Shown: one piece after another, positions 21,937-35,474 of the stretch
Numbering within the stretch: position 1 is the first letter of the stretch
Layout of the letters: each line of letters starts with the position of its first letter
Made by a program: the position numbers and the translations under genes
The notes under the pieces: generated by a model
What the model was told of the DNA's origin: nothing
Seen by the model: the letters and a program-made list of their open reading frames with translations, nothing else
The model's database searches: none
NCBI GenBank assembly: GCA_000708835.1
Contig: DF237480.1
Location: 1-62,179, forward strand
Direction: 5' to 3'
DNA length: 62,179 nucleotides
Source of the DNA: Klebsormidium nitens
Taxonomy: Eukaryota; Streptophyta; Klebsormidiophyceae; Klebsormidiales; Klebsormidiaceae

Positions 21937-24900
21937 ATGAGTTGGATCGTACCGGCCATCAAGCAGGGCCCTGGGCCAGCTGCCCAAGGCGGCCATGCGA
22001 TGGCGGCAATTGGGAGCACACTGGTGGTGACAGGAGGGGCAAACAGAGGACCAAAAATGCTTGCAGACACTTGGCTTCTGGAGACAGGTCAGCTACCAAG
22101 TGCTCTCAGCGTATCACCTTGTCATAGATTAGTAAAGGTCTGCACTGTTTGTGGATGACGGATTGCTTGTCCATTGTCAGTGTGAAAACGTGGATCATCA
22201 TCAAAAAGTGAATGAGACAACCAGCAGGTAAGGCATCTTCCTGGACTGAGCTCTTGAGTTTCAAATTCAAGAGCTGACCATAAACTTACCAACCTTCACG
22301 ATATTAATCATGGCCTTCCTCAGAATTTACTGAGCCTCAGCGACAGTAGATGATCCGAGCTCAGTGACAATCTATCCATCACTTATCACCTGGGCCAAGC
22401 TTTGATGCTAAACATAAAGATTCCCTTTCGCAATCAGAGCCATATTCAATCATCCAAGTAAAAAAGTATCTGCTGGTTTCACTAAGGTAGTGATCATTAT
22501 TGCCTTTCTATTGGATGCATACAGCTGCAGACGAGGCCAGCAAATATTAAGCGACTTCCACTTACCGTTAGGATTGAGCCTGCAGCTTTTCTCTGGATTT
22601 CTTTCAGAAGGGGCCTTCCTTGAACCTCCAAGAGTTGTTCTTACTCATACACCTTGTTCATTCTTTCCAGACCAAGAGCCCTATTGTTGGGAAGCGGCCT
22701 CCCCGTCTTCTTGCAGCGGTCAAGCAAACACGTTCGGCATTGAGCGGCCGGCCACTTCTCTGGACGCACGAACTGGAGCTGCGATTGCTGCGGTGGGAGA
22801 GCGTGTATTCTTGTTTGGAGGCTATGATCCGACTATTGGAGCAGGTTTTAATGACGTGGCATGTTTTGATCTTGGTGAGGGCTTTCTTTTGTTGCATATT
22901 TGACTTCCTTGTCTACTTCAAGTATCCTTTAGAAGCTTGAGTTGCTTCAAGGACAAAGTAAAGATGTGACGGTCCAAATGAAGGTCATTTTCAAGCTCAA
23001 AGAACAGGCCAAGGAATCTTCTGAATGTCTGCAGGGGTGAGAAACCATGGTGCCATGTAGTCATGAAAATCTGCTCCTTCTCATCATGGATGGCGCAGAA
23101 GACGGACAAGCTGATGGCACATTCATGTATGAATCCAACGACAACCTGAACCCCTCGTTGCCTGGATACTTGTTCTCAGAGTTGCTGCTCTTATGTTTGA
23201 AACTACCACCATTTCTGCGCCAAGAACGTTTCATATTTGGAAGCAGTACGAGCAGTAAAACACACCTGAAGATCCATACCTGGAATGGTGATTTTACAAC
23301 TCTTACATTGTTGTCGCCTGCAACAGAACATCGACAGTGGTCCTCGGTCGAAACGCTAGGAAAAGCGCCCCCCCCGACGCATTCCCACTCAGCATGTTAC
23401 GTGCCCCCGCAAGCCGACGACTGTCACAGCGGCACTGTCCTTCTCTTTGGAGGAGCCACGTAAGTCATCCACACTCGCAAAAAGTCTGCAAGAATTGTGG
23501 AATAAGTCACCTGTCCAGAGCTGAAGCTCTGAAGTGAGTTTTGAGGACTTTCTAACAAGCGACCCTCAAGCTTCGGAACATCGTGAACCTGCTGGCTAAA
23601 GTCCTCAGCTCTTCTGTGAGCCGGTTTCTTGGCTCGCCAGAGCTTCTTGCTTGCAGCTCGAGAGGCTCCGACCAGTTCGCAAGAGTCTTCCGTATCTGAG
23701 TTCCTGGTCGATGGAAAGCGTGTATATCCATATGCCGTCCTTTGGACCAAGAGAGCTCACCACTTGATTTCGTGGTTCCGATTGTGCTCACTTGGTACGC
23801 GGTTAGCAGAGGAAGCATACCTGTGCATGTGGGCCGGTGATAGGAAGCTGGCGCAGTTCTTTTCGATCGTGGAACCTGATGGCCCGGCCTCTCGAGAACA
23901 GCCGACCGCTTGGTTGCTGTGTCCTTAAACGCGTCAACGTCCTTAGAATGCTTTCTCTCTTCAGACATCTCTTTTGATGTGTCGTCACAAGTCAGGCTCG
24001 AAGTGCGTCTTTGCTTGCTGAGCGACAGTTGCTCGGCGACCGTGTCACGCTTGTTTGGTCGCCAACAAGAGTGCGGCACAAATTTTGCACCTTTCACCGA
24101 AAAATCTTCCTCTTTCCGTGCAGAGAAGAGCGCTGTTCGAATCAGCTGCACGTCTTCGACCCCGGTAAGTCTTCACTTCGTATACCAGCTTCGCTTCTAC
24201 GAGCATGTCGGAGACCCAGCCTTGCACATTGTCAACCCGTAGGAATGCTTTCCGTTCAGTGCGTCTCGTAGAGGTTGTGTCCTGTCATTCGATCCTGCAA
24301 AACCTCAATTCTGAGCTTTCTTTTCTTCGAAGACTTTGACCAGGACAGTACAGTCTTCTCTGCTAGACAAAAGCAGTGTCTTTTCTTTTCTTCTGATTGC
24401 TTTCACACCCACTGCGGAAAGTGCAGAACAGTGGTCAAGTACGACAGTTTGGTCAAGCCACTCGCCTCTCGAAATCTTCCACTGGCTTTACCCTAGTGAC
24501 TGCCGTGAACAAAGAGTTGACGTTATTGTCACTTGCGAATTTCGCTCACACCGTGTACGCCCGTACTTGTCCCAGCTCACATCATCAAACCAACTTACTC
24601 CCCCTCCTCTAATCACAGATACTGCCACGTGGCAGCAGCCCACCACCTCCGGCCGCCCCCCCTGCCCCCGCGAGATGCACTCCGCAACCCTCATAAGCCG
24701 CCACAAAGTTCTCATAAGCGGGGGCCGCGGCTCGGACGGCCGTGTCCTGTCGGACGGCGCCCTGTTGGATGTTAACACGTGGCACTGGGAGCCGTGTGAA
24801 CTGCCCGCGAGCGCGTTTCCGAGGTGCGCGCATACGCTGACGTCAGCGGCGGGCGGATGGAAACTGTACGGGGGGTTCACGGGGGAGGACGTGGACGGTC

Positions 24901-26114
24901 TACTCTTTAGCTTCGATCCAGGTGACCAGATCTTATGGACTTGGCCTGATTTTCTTTACCATTGCGCACGCTTTTCGGTTGAGGACCTCACCAAAAAAAT
25001 GGCAGCATGAGAAGTGGTGCTTATAGATGTACTTTCTTCTCTTTTGAGATCGAAGGTATAAAACGATGTTGAGAGCCTCTCGTCACTGGATTGTGCGAAG
25101 CGGGGATGCAAGAGGTATGAGCAGGGGAGGATTCTGCGAGAACTTACCGCGAAGTTACTTTCTTATAACATAACCAAGCAAAAAACAGTGTGTGAGTCAG
25201 GACAAGAAAAGCAAACAAATGCTTAGCTTTTCATTGGGGTGCTTTCCCCGCTTTATAGTTTCTCTTCCTAGTCCGTTTCGTCGCAGGCGCGGTCACGAGA
25301 CGCTTTTTCTTGTACTCCAGGACAGAAACTGTGTCCAACAGACGATTGGTATTGAGCATTTTCCCATCCATGCTAGCTCTGGTGTCGTACACATTACGTT
25401 ATGTAATTTAAGGTTTGACTGTGGTTCGACGACAGTCCAACCTGTCGTCATCCTCACGGCATCTGTTCCAACATGCCTTCCAAACAAAGGCCGTGCAGAA
25501 CTGTAAAGACCTCAGCGCAATGTTGGTTTTTGTGACCTGCACGGTTTGTCGACACCATCAGCCATCCTGCCCCAGCTTCGCGTGCGTCTGCAACACTTCG
25601 CAAAGCCGCCCTTTCTCGCGTTGGCACAATTTCCGTTTATTGCTAGTATAACCATTGCTTTCCTCTGTCTCCTTGCTATCGAACCCTTCTTTGATCCCTT
25701 CCTAGAAAAGTGTGCCAGAGTCGATCTGCTCAAGCGCCAAGCATACCCGGCCGCATTCTGACCAAAGTCCTAATAGTTTTCTGATGGGCGCATTCTCGTT
25801 CGTTTGCAGAAAAGCTAGAAGCTTCAGTCATTTGCGACGCCGCTTCTGCCGCCGCGTCCGCTTCTAGAACCGGGTCCGCCACCCCGGCCCCGCGTTTTGC
25901 CCACACCGCAGTCTGCATTCCAAGGCCCGGGAATCGGTCCCAGGAGGAACACCAAGCGGATCCTGAAACGCTGCTGTTGGTCTTCGGGGGCGTTAACCCG
26001 CTAGAGGACCTTAACGACGTTGTGATTTGGGACCAGAGTAGAGAAGGGTGCAAGCCAGATGAGCGACAGGATGGGTCTCAGGTGCCGCTGTATCTCGAAG
26101 AGGTCGTGAGCTGA
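21937..26114 (+). CDS. Kelch-repeat beta-propeller protein, six exons
   Basis: Proposed exons: 21937-22087, 22671-22874, 23099-23459, 24124-24164, 24619-24921, 25810-26114, giving 454 codons with every intron phase consistent and GT-AG ends. Each kelch blade shows the usual glycine pair followed by W or F positions: LVVTGGANRG in exon 1; RVFLFGGYDP and then DVACFDL in exon 2; TVLLFGGAT at the end of exon 3; NQLHVFDP in the 41-base exon 4; KVLISGGRGS and WKLYGGFTG in exon 5; LLLVFGGVNP and DVVIWDQ in exon 6. Kelch propellers act as protein-binding platforms; no BTB, F-box or catalytic domain accompanies it, so the partner is unknown. The start of exon 3 is least certain: phase supports 23099, but a hydrophobic stretch (YLFSELLLLCLKL) may be retained intron. 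Stop TGA at 26112-26114. Confidence 0.85.
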
Positions 26115-27569
26115 ACGAAGGAGGATAACATCGAGGAAAGAAGCAATTTGCCTTTGATGTTTGCAATTGAACGATGTTGTCAATTGAACCGAATCGCGTG
26201 GCCTGTCCGGGGCCGATCATGCACAGCAACACTTGCTGTAAACCGAGGTATGGCACACGTTCATAGTGAGCGAGGGTCTTCAGTGCGCCTATCTCGAAGA
26301 CGGGTTAAAAGCAATCACCGATGCGGCCACCTTGCCCAGTTGAGCGTGGTTCCATGTAACGTCGATCCAAATCTCGCGGCTATAACTTGATCATTGAAGA
26401 TGTCTAAGCTAGAAACATGCGCGCGACAAAGGCCCCCATGGGCACATTTGATTGAAGGAGTTAGGCTAGTCTCCTGTTAGCCAAGCTAGGCGAGCTGCAC
26501 ATAAGTCCAGTGCTAAAGTACGCGCAACCTTCAGATAATGATAGGGCCAGGCCAGCATTTGTATTAGTATACGAGGCGATCATGATAGCAAGTCATGCGG
26601 AAAGATCCAATAATCGTTGCAATATGATGCCGGCAATTGTACGTAAGGGCCACTATCAGCAGCAATGCATGAAACTGCTCCAAGAGTCGAATACTGCATG
26701 CGAGGAAATGCGAGGAATGGTGATCGAATCTGCTGTATGCATTCTTTCAGTATCACATACCACTAGAGAAGATTCGCAGGTTTTACTTAGTCTCTTTGCA
26801 AGGATCGATGAAAACACACAAAATCGTTCTGTTTACCGCACAATCTAAAACAGTACTTGAAGCACAGTCAAAGTCGCGTTTTATTGCTGCCTTATTGCTT
26901 GAAACTAGGACTCACAAAGTCGACCTGCTGCTTTGGACGCGTACCATCTGGTTGCTTACAAAAATCAACACGAAAGCCCCTTTGGGCGTACACTATGTTC
27001 TCGCTGTACAGACTGTACGCCAGCTGTACACACACACAAACACACGAGGACCTTGGCTTTACGCGTCGACCTACTTTGTTTCCTGACTCGGCTTCAGCGC
27101 TCCCATGGGCAGCCTTGGCATTCACTATTCGTCACCCAATCCTCTTTATTCAAAACGCCGTAACAAATTTACGCCCTGAACACCGCATCGATTGTTCACT
27201 AGACCCATACTCCATTCGCACGCTGCGCTCTGGCCGTATCACACATTCTTATATCAATGTTGGCGTGTAATTGTGGTCTCCATACAGCCCTCCACCCCCC
27301 GCGGTTACAACCCTCCTTGCAGTTGCCCCGGCAATTCTGGCAAATCATCTTGTGAAAATCCTTCCGCCCTCTGCCGCAGCTGGCGGACGACCTTCTCCCT
27401 GCCCCCCAACCCCCCAAGTTGCGATGCAATCTTCTTCGCACCAGGGAACTCCTCAAATTCCCTCTTCTCCGCTCCCCTCCTTCCTCCCCACCCTTTCGAT
27501 ACCCCACAGTTCCTTCCTTTTCGTCACCTCTTCGTACTTCCTAAGTCCCTCTTTTCCCCCGGTCTTCCT
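26115..27569. other. Intergenic region between convergent genes
   Basis: It separates the 3' ends of the kelch gene (+) and DGD1 (-). Bases about 27270-27570 are strongly pyrimidine-rich on the plus strand (many CCCC and TCC words) and so open in several frames, which is compositional. No gene or clear repeat was seen. Confidence 0.5.
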
Positions 27570-30500
27570 CTACAGCCCAAACACCGGCCGCTGCAACTGC
27601 ACCGGATCCACCCCAAGCTCCCGGTACAGCTCCGGCGTACAGTGCATCGTATCCGGGATCCCCCCGCCGGCCCTCCGCAGCACTTCGAGCCCATTCCCCG
27701 CCGACAACAACCACGCGAGGGCCTTATCCTGGATACTTTCCCACGTGACGTTGCTCCCGCCCAAACCGGAGAGGCTCAGAGTGCCCGGGAGACGGGCCAT
27801 TCGGCGCCCGGCGGACGCGGCCGGGTCGAGAACCGGTTCCGCGGCTTCGAGGAAACGCTCGGTCGCGGCTTCCCAGGAGAGCAGGTGGCGCTGATCGGGG
27901 GTCATTGGGGCGGGCTCGCTCGCCATTGCCGCCTTGACTTTCTGCAGGGAGGGGGGAAAATAGAGTTGGAAAAAGCACCCCCCAAAACGAGCCGTGAGAA
28001 GGATAAACGGTGGGCTCGCTCGACATTGCGGCCTTGAATTTGTACAAGAGCGGGGGAAACGGAGTGTGATAAGCAACCCCGAAACGCAACAGTAAGCAGG
28101 GAAAACAAAAGTCAGTCGGGCGGGCTCGCTCGCTATTGCGGCCTTGACTTTCTGCAAGGAGGGGGAGATCGAAAGTGAAGATAGGCACCCCCGAAGTGCA
28201 AACGCAAGCGGGATAGGAAAACCCGAGTCACCCCCGAACAGCAAACGTGAGCCATCAAGGCTGGCTGTATCTGCTCGGACTTGACATCGTAGAGAGGACC
28301 CGTGAGAATCCGTTGGCAACTGGCCGTCGTCTGCAAATGCCTTTACGAGGTTGGGGCGTGAATGCAAAGTAAAACGAAACCTCTAACAACACATTTGTTC
28401 GACGTTGAAGACAAAGACGACATCCCGGTGCAGAAGCTCAAGGGCCCGATCAGCAGTACCATTACAGTACCCTCCACACCAGAATAAAGGTCAACAGCAA
28501 CATTTGAGCTGGAAGCATTTCCTAACCCCAGTTCCACAACTCTTCTTGGATACCACAGCTGTTTGCCAAACTTGCCATCGGGTCCCAGTCTCTCCAAGCA
28601 TGATTCTAGGTCTTGAGCCGTTGATGCCTTCCTTGTCAATGATCAGACAATCTAAAAAGCAGGAACCATGCTCGGAACCTTTGACCCAATGGCAGATTTG
28701 ACGCAAAGAGCAGTAGAACAACAACTCACCTGCACGAACTCCTCCTCGGTACGGTATGTCCAGCAGTTGGCAAAGTTGCGCGCGAAGAAGTCGTTGCTCG
28801 GGTGCTCCGCGCACACCACGATCTTGCCCATCGCGAGCGCCTCCGCAGTCGTCGTGGCCACCACGTCCGACATACTCGGGTTGATGAACACCTGCGCACA
28901 GCAGAAGAATTCATATTTGAGATCTTGACTACGAGCAACGCATCGTTCCTGGAGCTTGACCTTTTTGCAGACAGAGTATTCAACGACTTCACTGCTCCAC
29001 CTTCCCCTGTTCACTTCCTGGAGAGCCGCCGGAATGACGAGCTGCGGCGGCCGTATCTGCGTGTAATGCGTTTTGCGTGAAGCTGAGAACCGCATCCGAC
29101 CTGCTTCATTAAAATTGAAACCCCAAGTCGAGCGACGACATTTGACACAGGAACTTCAGCAAAACATCTCATTGTGAAGTACATACCTTTCTCCTAAAAA
29201 AGTGCAATGAAAATGGGAAAGCACTGTCCCAGAGAGAGAGTCACTGACCAACTGTTTCCGACTATGTGCGTACTGTTGTGTACCAGCCTTTTCAAGAGTA
29301 TCGCTTTTTCCTGAAAAGAACAGATTGAACTGCCCACCTTGTAGTATTGCAGCGCCTTGTCTCCGTGGTCCCGTCCCTTGTAGAACGTCACCGGCAGATT
29401 ACGGGCCTTGGCTTCAGAGTGGACCGCATCCTGATCGTCGCCGTTCCCATACACGTCCAGTTTCAGGCCCAACTCGTCGTTGTGTTTTCCCAGCAGGTCG
29501 ACCAGCTCCCTGGAAGAAAAGAATCCCGTAACGTCAGCAAAGTGAGGATGATGTCAGTAGAATGATCTCAGCAGGAGAAAAGCGTCGGATCGTTCCCACT
29601 ATCGTAGACATCCAGTTACAGGCCCAATTCGTCGTTGTGCTTTCCCAGCACGTCGACTAGATCTCTGTAAAGAAGGGGAGGTATGATGCCGGCAAGGGAG
29701 GAGTTGATTGTTGGCATTGCAATTAACGTCTGGGGAGAAATTGCCAGCAACTTTGACTTTTCAAGTCCAATTCTATCATGCTCGTATAAGGTCAACACGT
29801 CCGTCTTCCAACCATCACTTACTGCAAGTGATGTTCAGAAACAGCAGTCCAACCTTTATTGTCTGTCTTAGACCAGGTGTCGGCCTGTGCGCAAAACAAA
29901 TGGCTCTAACAGCTTCTTCCCAAACCGAATGACTTGGTCAAGGTTCAATTGTCACAAACTATAGTCACTTTCTTCCTTGGAAGGAAGAAACCTTGACGGC
30001 GCCGACGTGGGCACCCAACATAATTCTATCCCCTCTTACCTGTAGCCCTTCCCCCAGACCATCTTGCCCAAAAAGTACGCCCCCCGCGAGAACGTCGGCT
30101 CGCCCGCGCGCTTTGCCTGCGAGACGCGGTCGCCGATCTCGAGGAACTTGGGGCTGACGCCGTGCACGTTGCAAATCGTGCTCTTGGGGAAATCCTGCGT
30201 CGCGCCCGAGAGGCGGATCACGCGGTTGCAGTAGGACCGTGCGAGCAAGTTGTTCATGTGGCGCAGGCAGAAGGCGAGCATCTCGCCGTTCTCCTCGCGC
30301 TTGACGTACTCGAGGTAGTTGGTGTGAACGATGCCCACCTGGAAACAGGAAACGACGAATAAGAAAGTGTTCGATTGCTCGTCCACTTCCGTAAACTCGA
30401 TATGTGACTTGGTCGAAAAGTTCTCAATCTTAAACAAGAAGTCGGTACCCTTGATGTATTTCAAAAGTTGGTGCACAAACAATCGATTGAAAGAAGAAAC

Positions 30501-33500
30501 GGAGGGATTCTCTTTTCCCTTGCTTCCTCGCTTTACAGACTGCCTGAGGCCTTTGCACAAGGAAACGGTTTCAAGTAACACAACTACTGATTTCCTCTTG
30601 CACTTCTCCGTCCTCTCGCCTGCATTCAGATGCAGGGAATGGCCCAAATCGGTTCTTCTCCAGAAAGGTCACAATTAGCAGCGCAGGAAGCTGTGGGAGA
30701 CTGCAAATCACAAAGTGGGGTGTCTCGGAGAGATGACAGACGGCCTGACAAACCTGCCCATATGATACGCCACCTCATTCGTTTGTTGAGGAGAAGCTAA
30801 TGATGTCAAAGCAACACACCAATGACCCTTACCACGTGGTCGAATTTGTCGGTCCAGCTGTTCCCGTGGTGGTACCACGTGAGGTGCTCAGGCTCCTCCA
30901 GGACCGCCACCTGGCTCTCCCCGTCAGGGATGAAGTGCGTAATGTCACCGACCGCCAGGATGCTGCGCTTCTCAGTGGAGTACTGCAAAGGAGGGTGGGG
31001 GGGAACGAGTGAGTGCCTCTTGCAATGGGTTTTGGGGGGACATGTGGGTCTCAAAGCACTAATGCGGGCAACAAACACGGGGAGGTGTTCTCAAACTTCA
31101 CCCTCAGAGAAGGTCCTTAGGCATTCCGTCTGATACGATCTGAACTTCGTAACCTAGGTATGGCGAGATAGAGCCAGGCTGAACCGGACGGCAAGATAAC
31201 GAAACACGAGTGTAAGCTGTTGCTTGTCTCTGCCTCCCAAAAGCATGCACTACTGTGCCAGAAACTCGACTTCAGACACAACCTTGTCGAGGACGAGCCC
31301 AAAATCAGATAGATACAACGAAACAATTGGATTATGCGAGAATGGGTCCCGCCGAGTAGGTGGTTAAAAAATACAAGACGACAAAGTCGGGATCCAAAAG
31401 GTGGCCGCACTTTTGATGGAGGTACGGCCGTTCAGTCGGCCTTGAAGCAAGTGCCACAACGACAGCCCAATATTCAGACTAGAAGTAAAAGATTTTTTGA
31501 CTCTGCAGAACGGAAAGGCACTGACAGAACAGAAAACGAGCAGAAAGTGAAAGGGCACAGAGATGAGCCAGGCGACTTTGCCAAATGAGATTGGATTCCA
31601 GGTTGGATTGAAGCAAGGGACACAGCTGCAATCAGCTGATTTTCACAGACCCAAGACCCTCATGACCCCAGACAATAACGACGAAACAGAAAGCAAAGGG
31701 AACAAGAAAGATGAACCAGCGAGGCAACTGACCTTGCCCGGGTAGAACCGGATTTTGAAGTCGGACTTGAAGCCAACGCGCTGCTCGAGCCAGTTGCGCA
31801 CGTAGCTCTCCTGCTGCGCGGGCGTCTCGAACTTGAGCTTGTTGGGGTACAGCAGCTCCTGGTCGCTCTCCGAAAGCCACGGGACGACCAACGTCACCTG
31901 CAAACGGGTGGGAAACATGACGTCAGCAACAATTTGTATGACGCACTGTTGGAACGTTGCAGAGCAAAACGAATAGAATGTCAGCAAAGTGCCAAGACAG
32001 GGCCAGTGTGTGGGTGATGACTCGGCGTAACTCAGGCAGAAATCCTGGCAGCAACAAAATTTCTGCCTGAGTTTGAAAAATTTGCTGTTGCCAGTGTCGT
32101 CATGAAACGAAAGGGGCAAACACGGCCAATCAAATTGCGCTGACAAAAGGGTGACATCAGCAAGTGGACCCATTCAAGACACGGGGACAGGCCAATCGAA
32201 AAGTTTGTGAAGGAAACCATTCAAGAAGGCTGTACGCAGCTAGACAGCCATGAAAGAAGCGCTTCAACTCTCTCCTAACTCAAGCAACCCTACGGCCATA
32301 CCAAACTATGTCGCAGTTCGGGACGGAGGCGCAGCAAAACTTGGTGAAACCAGAAACGTTCTGCATTTGAGCCTTGGCCAGAAACAGTGCATCAGACAAA
32401 AGCTTGCTGTCTCCCCACAGGTCTGCACCCACTCCAGGAGATTCAGTCAAGTTTGCTAGGTTAACAAAACAGCAATCTTCAACAGACCCACCTGCTTGTT
32501 GGCCTTCGCTAGGAATGCCGCGCGCAGTAGCGGGTTTATGCTCGTCCCGGTCATCCAAGGCAGCGCCGCAGTTGTCACCACCGCAATCTTGTCCACGTCC
32601 TTCATCGAGACCGACGTCGACGTCCGCGAGCCCGACCCCCGCCGCTCCTCCCACATGCCCCCCTTCCATTGGTACCCGGTGCTTTCAGCAACTGACGCAA
32701 GGCGCTGATCAAGGGTTTCGGTTTCCACGGGGTTGCTGGAGAGTTGTGCGGAAGTGGGGCTGAGGACTCGGGGCTTCTTGCGCCATTGGCGGAGCATGCC
32801 GCAGACCTTGTCCGTTTTGCCTGAAAGGGGAATACAAAAGGTGTCAGTAGATCGTAAAATCGATTAGGTTATTGCAGGATGTTGCAAGACCATGTGCGTA
32901 ATCTGAGAGCAAGCTTCTTGTGTACTTTGAAAGACCGGACTGACAAATCTAAAGCAGTTTATCGATCCATTTTACAGCAGCGCTGAAAGAATGAGAATGG
33001 CCGCCAAGAGGCACTGCATGGCTGCAATCACCATGTACGAGTCGGTTTCCTCGCTTCATTTCAGGGCTGTCCCGGATTGTTGCATTTGGTTGATTTACAG
33101 CATAGTGTTGGCTTACCCTTAGCATCGCTCACGCCTAGTTGCTCCAAGATGGGCTCCGCTTCCCGCACAAGGTTCTCAAGCACCTCTGACGCCTCTAGAG
33201 CGGGCACGTCCAACCCCCGAGGACCTTCCTTCTGCAAATTGCAATAGGCACAGTTCTTATCTGTCCTGCATGCTTTGATTAGGTGCCTCCCAAGGTAATG
33301 CATGAGAATTGAGAACCCCAAGGGAGTAAGTGCAATGCAAACACAGGAAAAGGATGCAACGTGCGAGATTAACCAGAAAACAGTCAAGAACTGGACTTTG
33401 TTGAAGCTGCTCGCCTGAAATCTTTCAAGGACTCGGACGTTTGAATCAGACCAGATGATCTAACTTACCTCACGCTTGGCTCCCTTGGCCGCCTTTCTCT

Positions 33501-35474
33501 TCTTGCGCAGAGGGGGCGCAACCGCCTGAAAGAAAGCAAGTAACTGTAAGCTTAACCGAACACAGGGGTCCGTGCCTCCCAGAGAAGGGTTTCTTGCTCG
33601 ATACTTCATGCGGGGCTACAGAATGTTGCCCCATGAGCAGACCAATCCGTCCCATTGGGCCATATTGCTGCCCCAAGACTCAAACAGAGATGTCCCATAA
33701 GCCAACAGCTAATTCATGTTTACCAACCAATCTTCTGGCAGGTACTTTGCTCCATCACCTATGAGGCAATCTCGAATTCATCATAAAAACCTGTGCGAGT
33801 CGAAATAGCCAACACTAGGTGCTCAGAATTCTTGCCCAGGCAGAGCAGGCTTGCTCAAACTCAAACTATGAAAAAGAAACAGAAAGAGGGGAAGGGGCTG
33901 GAGAACGTGCAAGACGTATAAGAGATTGCTAGAGTCCCCCGTTGGAAGCTGCATATATTGGATGAAGCCTAGGTGGTGCATGCTGCGCAAACCTGTTGCT
34001 CATTTTAAACCAAGTTGACTTGTCGTACAGCGGACACAAAGTCGACACCAACAAATCGAAACCACGCCACTCTCAGAAGAGCAGCACTAATAGAACAGAC
34101 ATTGAAGCAAGACCTTAAACCTTTCACAAGGTCCTAAAACTGACAAATGTCCCCCCATACAACTCATACTGCATCATCTCAACCAGTGCCAATTGGCCAG
34201 GTCCTAGTGCGGTGGTTCCTGCATGCGAGCTGCATGCTCCGCTTCACTCATGCAAGTTGACTTCCGACAGGCTTTGGTTGTCATTGAGTTTCTGAATCCT
34301 CTTCCAACATTCATAATGTGAGGGCAAAAGGAGTCACGCTCTCAAAATGATGTGTAAGACTAGCATCTAAGCTTTCATGCATTGGAATCACAACCTGTAG
34401 GCAGAAGTGCCACCACCTTTGTAGGTCTACCACTCTCCCAAACGAGCATCATAGATCAAGGAGCACACCTCAAATCCGCACAGCTTCAATCCAAGTCCAA
34501 TCGAACGTTGCTGGTGCAATTGGCAAATTTTCAATCTGCAGCGGATTCCTCACCAGGCTCTGCACATTCTTCTTCAAATCCTCCAAGCACTCATTGGTCA
34601 TTGCTCGCGACTCGTCTTGGATCTCTTGGATGCTCTGCGCCGCACTCAGCTCAAACTCGTTGAGCTTCTTCTTCACCTTCTTGAACAGGTCCCACTCCTC
34701 CAACGGCCTCACTTCGTCCCTCAACCCTAGATCCCGCCACCCTTTTCTCTTTTCCCGCAGCTCCGACTCTGAGCGCGAGCGCCGCATGCTCGTCTTGGGG
34801 CTCTCAATCTTGCTGATAAACTCCTCCAATGCACCTTGTAGATTGTTGGACGACAGCGCACGGCTCTTCTCTTTGAGCTTTCTAAACAGAGGCTGGTCTG
34901 CATCCACCAGATCTAGCCCCCACGGGTGGCGCGGCCCCAGCGCAACCCTCTTTTTTCCAAAACCCCTTCCTGGGATTCTCACCGTTGGCGCTTTCTTCAG
35001 GCCAAAGCTCAAGTTCGGCAGCGACAACACCCCGTCCTGCTCCACTCTTGCTCCCGCCATCTGCCCAAACTCTCTCAGGTTCCTGTTCACCGCCTCCAAG
35101 TTCTTCTCTAGCTCCTGCACATAGGGCAGCTCCCTCGTGTGCTTCCACGGCAATTGCAGAGTGGTCGGCCAATCCTCAGCCAGCGGTCGCGCTCCTTGCA
35201 GATCGGGCATCGCCACCGAGTCCCCCGCTTTCTGTCGAATCTCCTTGAAGTTCTTCTTGGCATGCACCTGCGCCGTCTTCCAATGCTTGCTCATGTCTTT
35301 CAAGGTGGAGCTAGGGTCACGCACCATATCCTTGAGGAGCGCAACTGCCGTCTCAGTGCCTGCTTCGAAGGCAGCTAGCTCATCCAGCCCCCCCCTGGAG
35401 GGACCAAAAACAGGGCGCCTGTGCGCAAACAGGCCCTGCAGGCCCATTCTGCTCCCCGTCTGCTCTGCCTTCAT
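27570..35474 (-). CDS. DGD1: Digalactosyldiacylglycerol synthase 1 (DGD1)
   Basis: Ten exons on the minus strand: 35474-34554, 33525-33469, 33231-33117, 32820-32492, 31897-31733, 30982-30833, 30338-30040, 29509-29338, 28891-28730, 27941-27570, totalling 913 codons with all phases matching. The enzyme adds a galactose from UDP-galactose to monogalactosyldiacylglycerol at the chloroplast outer envelope. Recognisable GT-B/GT4 blocks are [18 protein letters not shown] (exon 4), [19 protein letters not shown] (exon 5), [14 protein letters not shown] (exon 6), [14 protein letters not shown] and [15 protein letters not shown] (exon 7), [10 protein letters not shown] and KGRDH (exon 8), [18 protein letters not shown] (exon 9) and [10 protein letters not shown] then PVFGL at the end (exon 10). 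The 307-codon first exon is the long N-terminal extension typical of DGD1; it is much less conserved and slightly longer than in land plants. Start is ATG at 35474. The intron before exon 10 holds extra copies of the exon start. Confidence 0.96.
27912..28250 (-). repeat. Tandem copies of the start of DGD1 exon 10
   Basis: The 3' splice site and first codons of the last DGD1 exon occur three times at 100- and 110-base spacing, beginning (reading the minus strand) at 28151, 28041 and 27941. Copies 28151 and 27941 have a ctgcag or ttgcag acceptor followed by AAAGTCAAGG; the middle copy has lost the AG (tacaaattc). A fragment of a fourth unit (acccccgaacagcaaacg) lies near 28230. The frame from 28151 stays open into the true exon. 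Confidence 0.85.
29592..29682 (-). repeat. Decayed copy of the start of DGD1 exon 8
   Basis: This plus-strand stretch closely matches the DGD1 exon 8 start at 29444-29520: both share gacgt/gacatccag, caggcccaa(c/t)tcgtcgttgtg and ttcccagca(g/c)gtcga. The acceptor AG of the real exon (ctccctgg on plus) has become ctctgtaa, so this copy cannot be spliced the same way. It lies about 160 bases upstream of the real exon in the intron. Confidence 0.8.
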
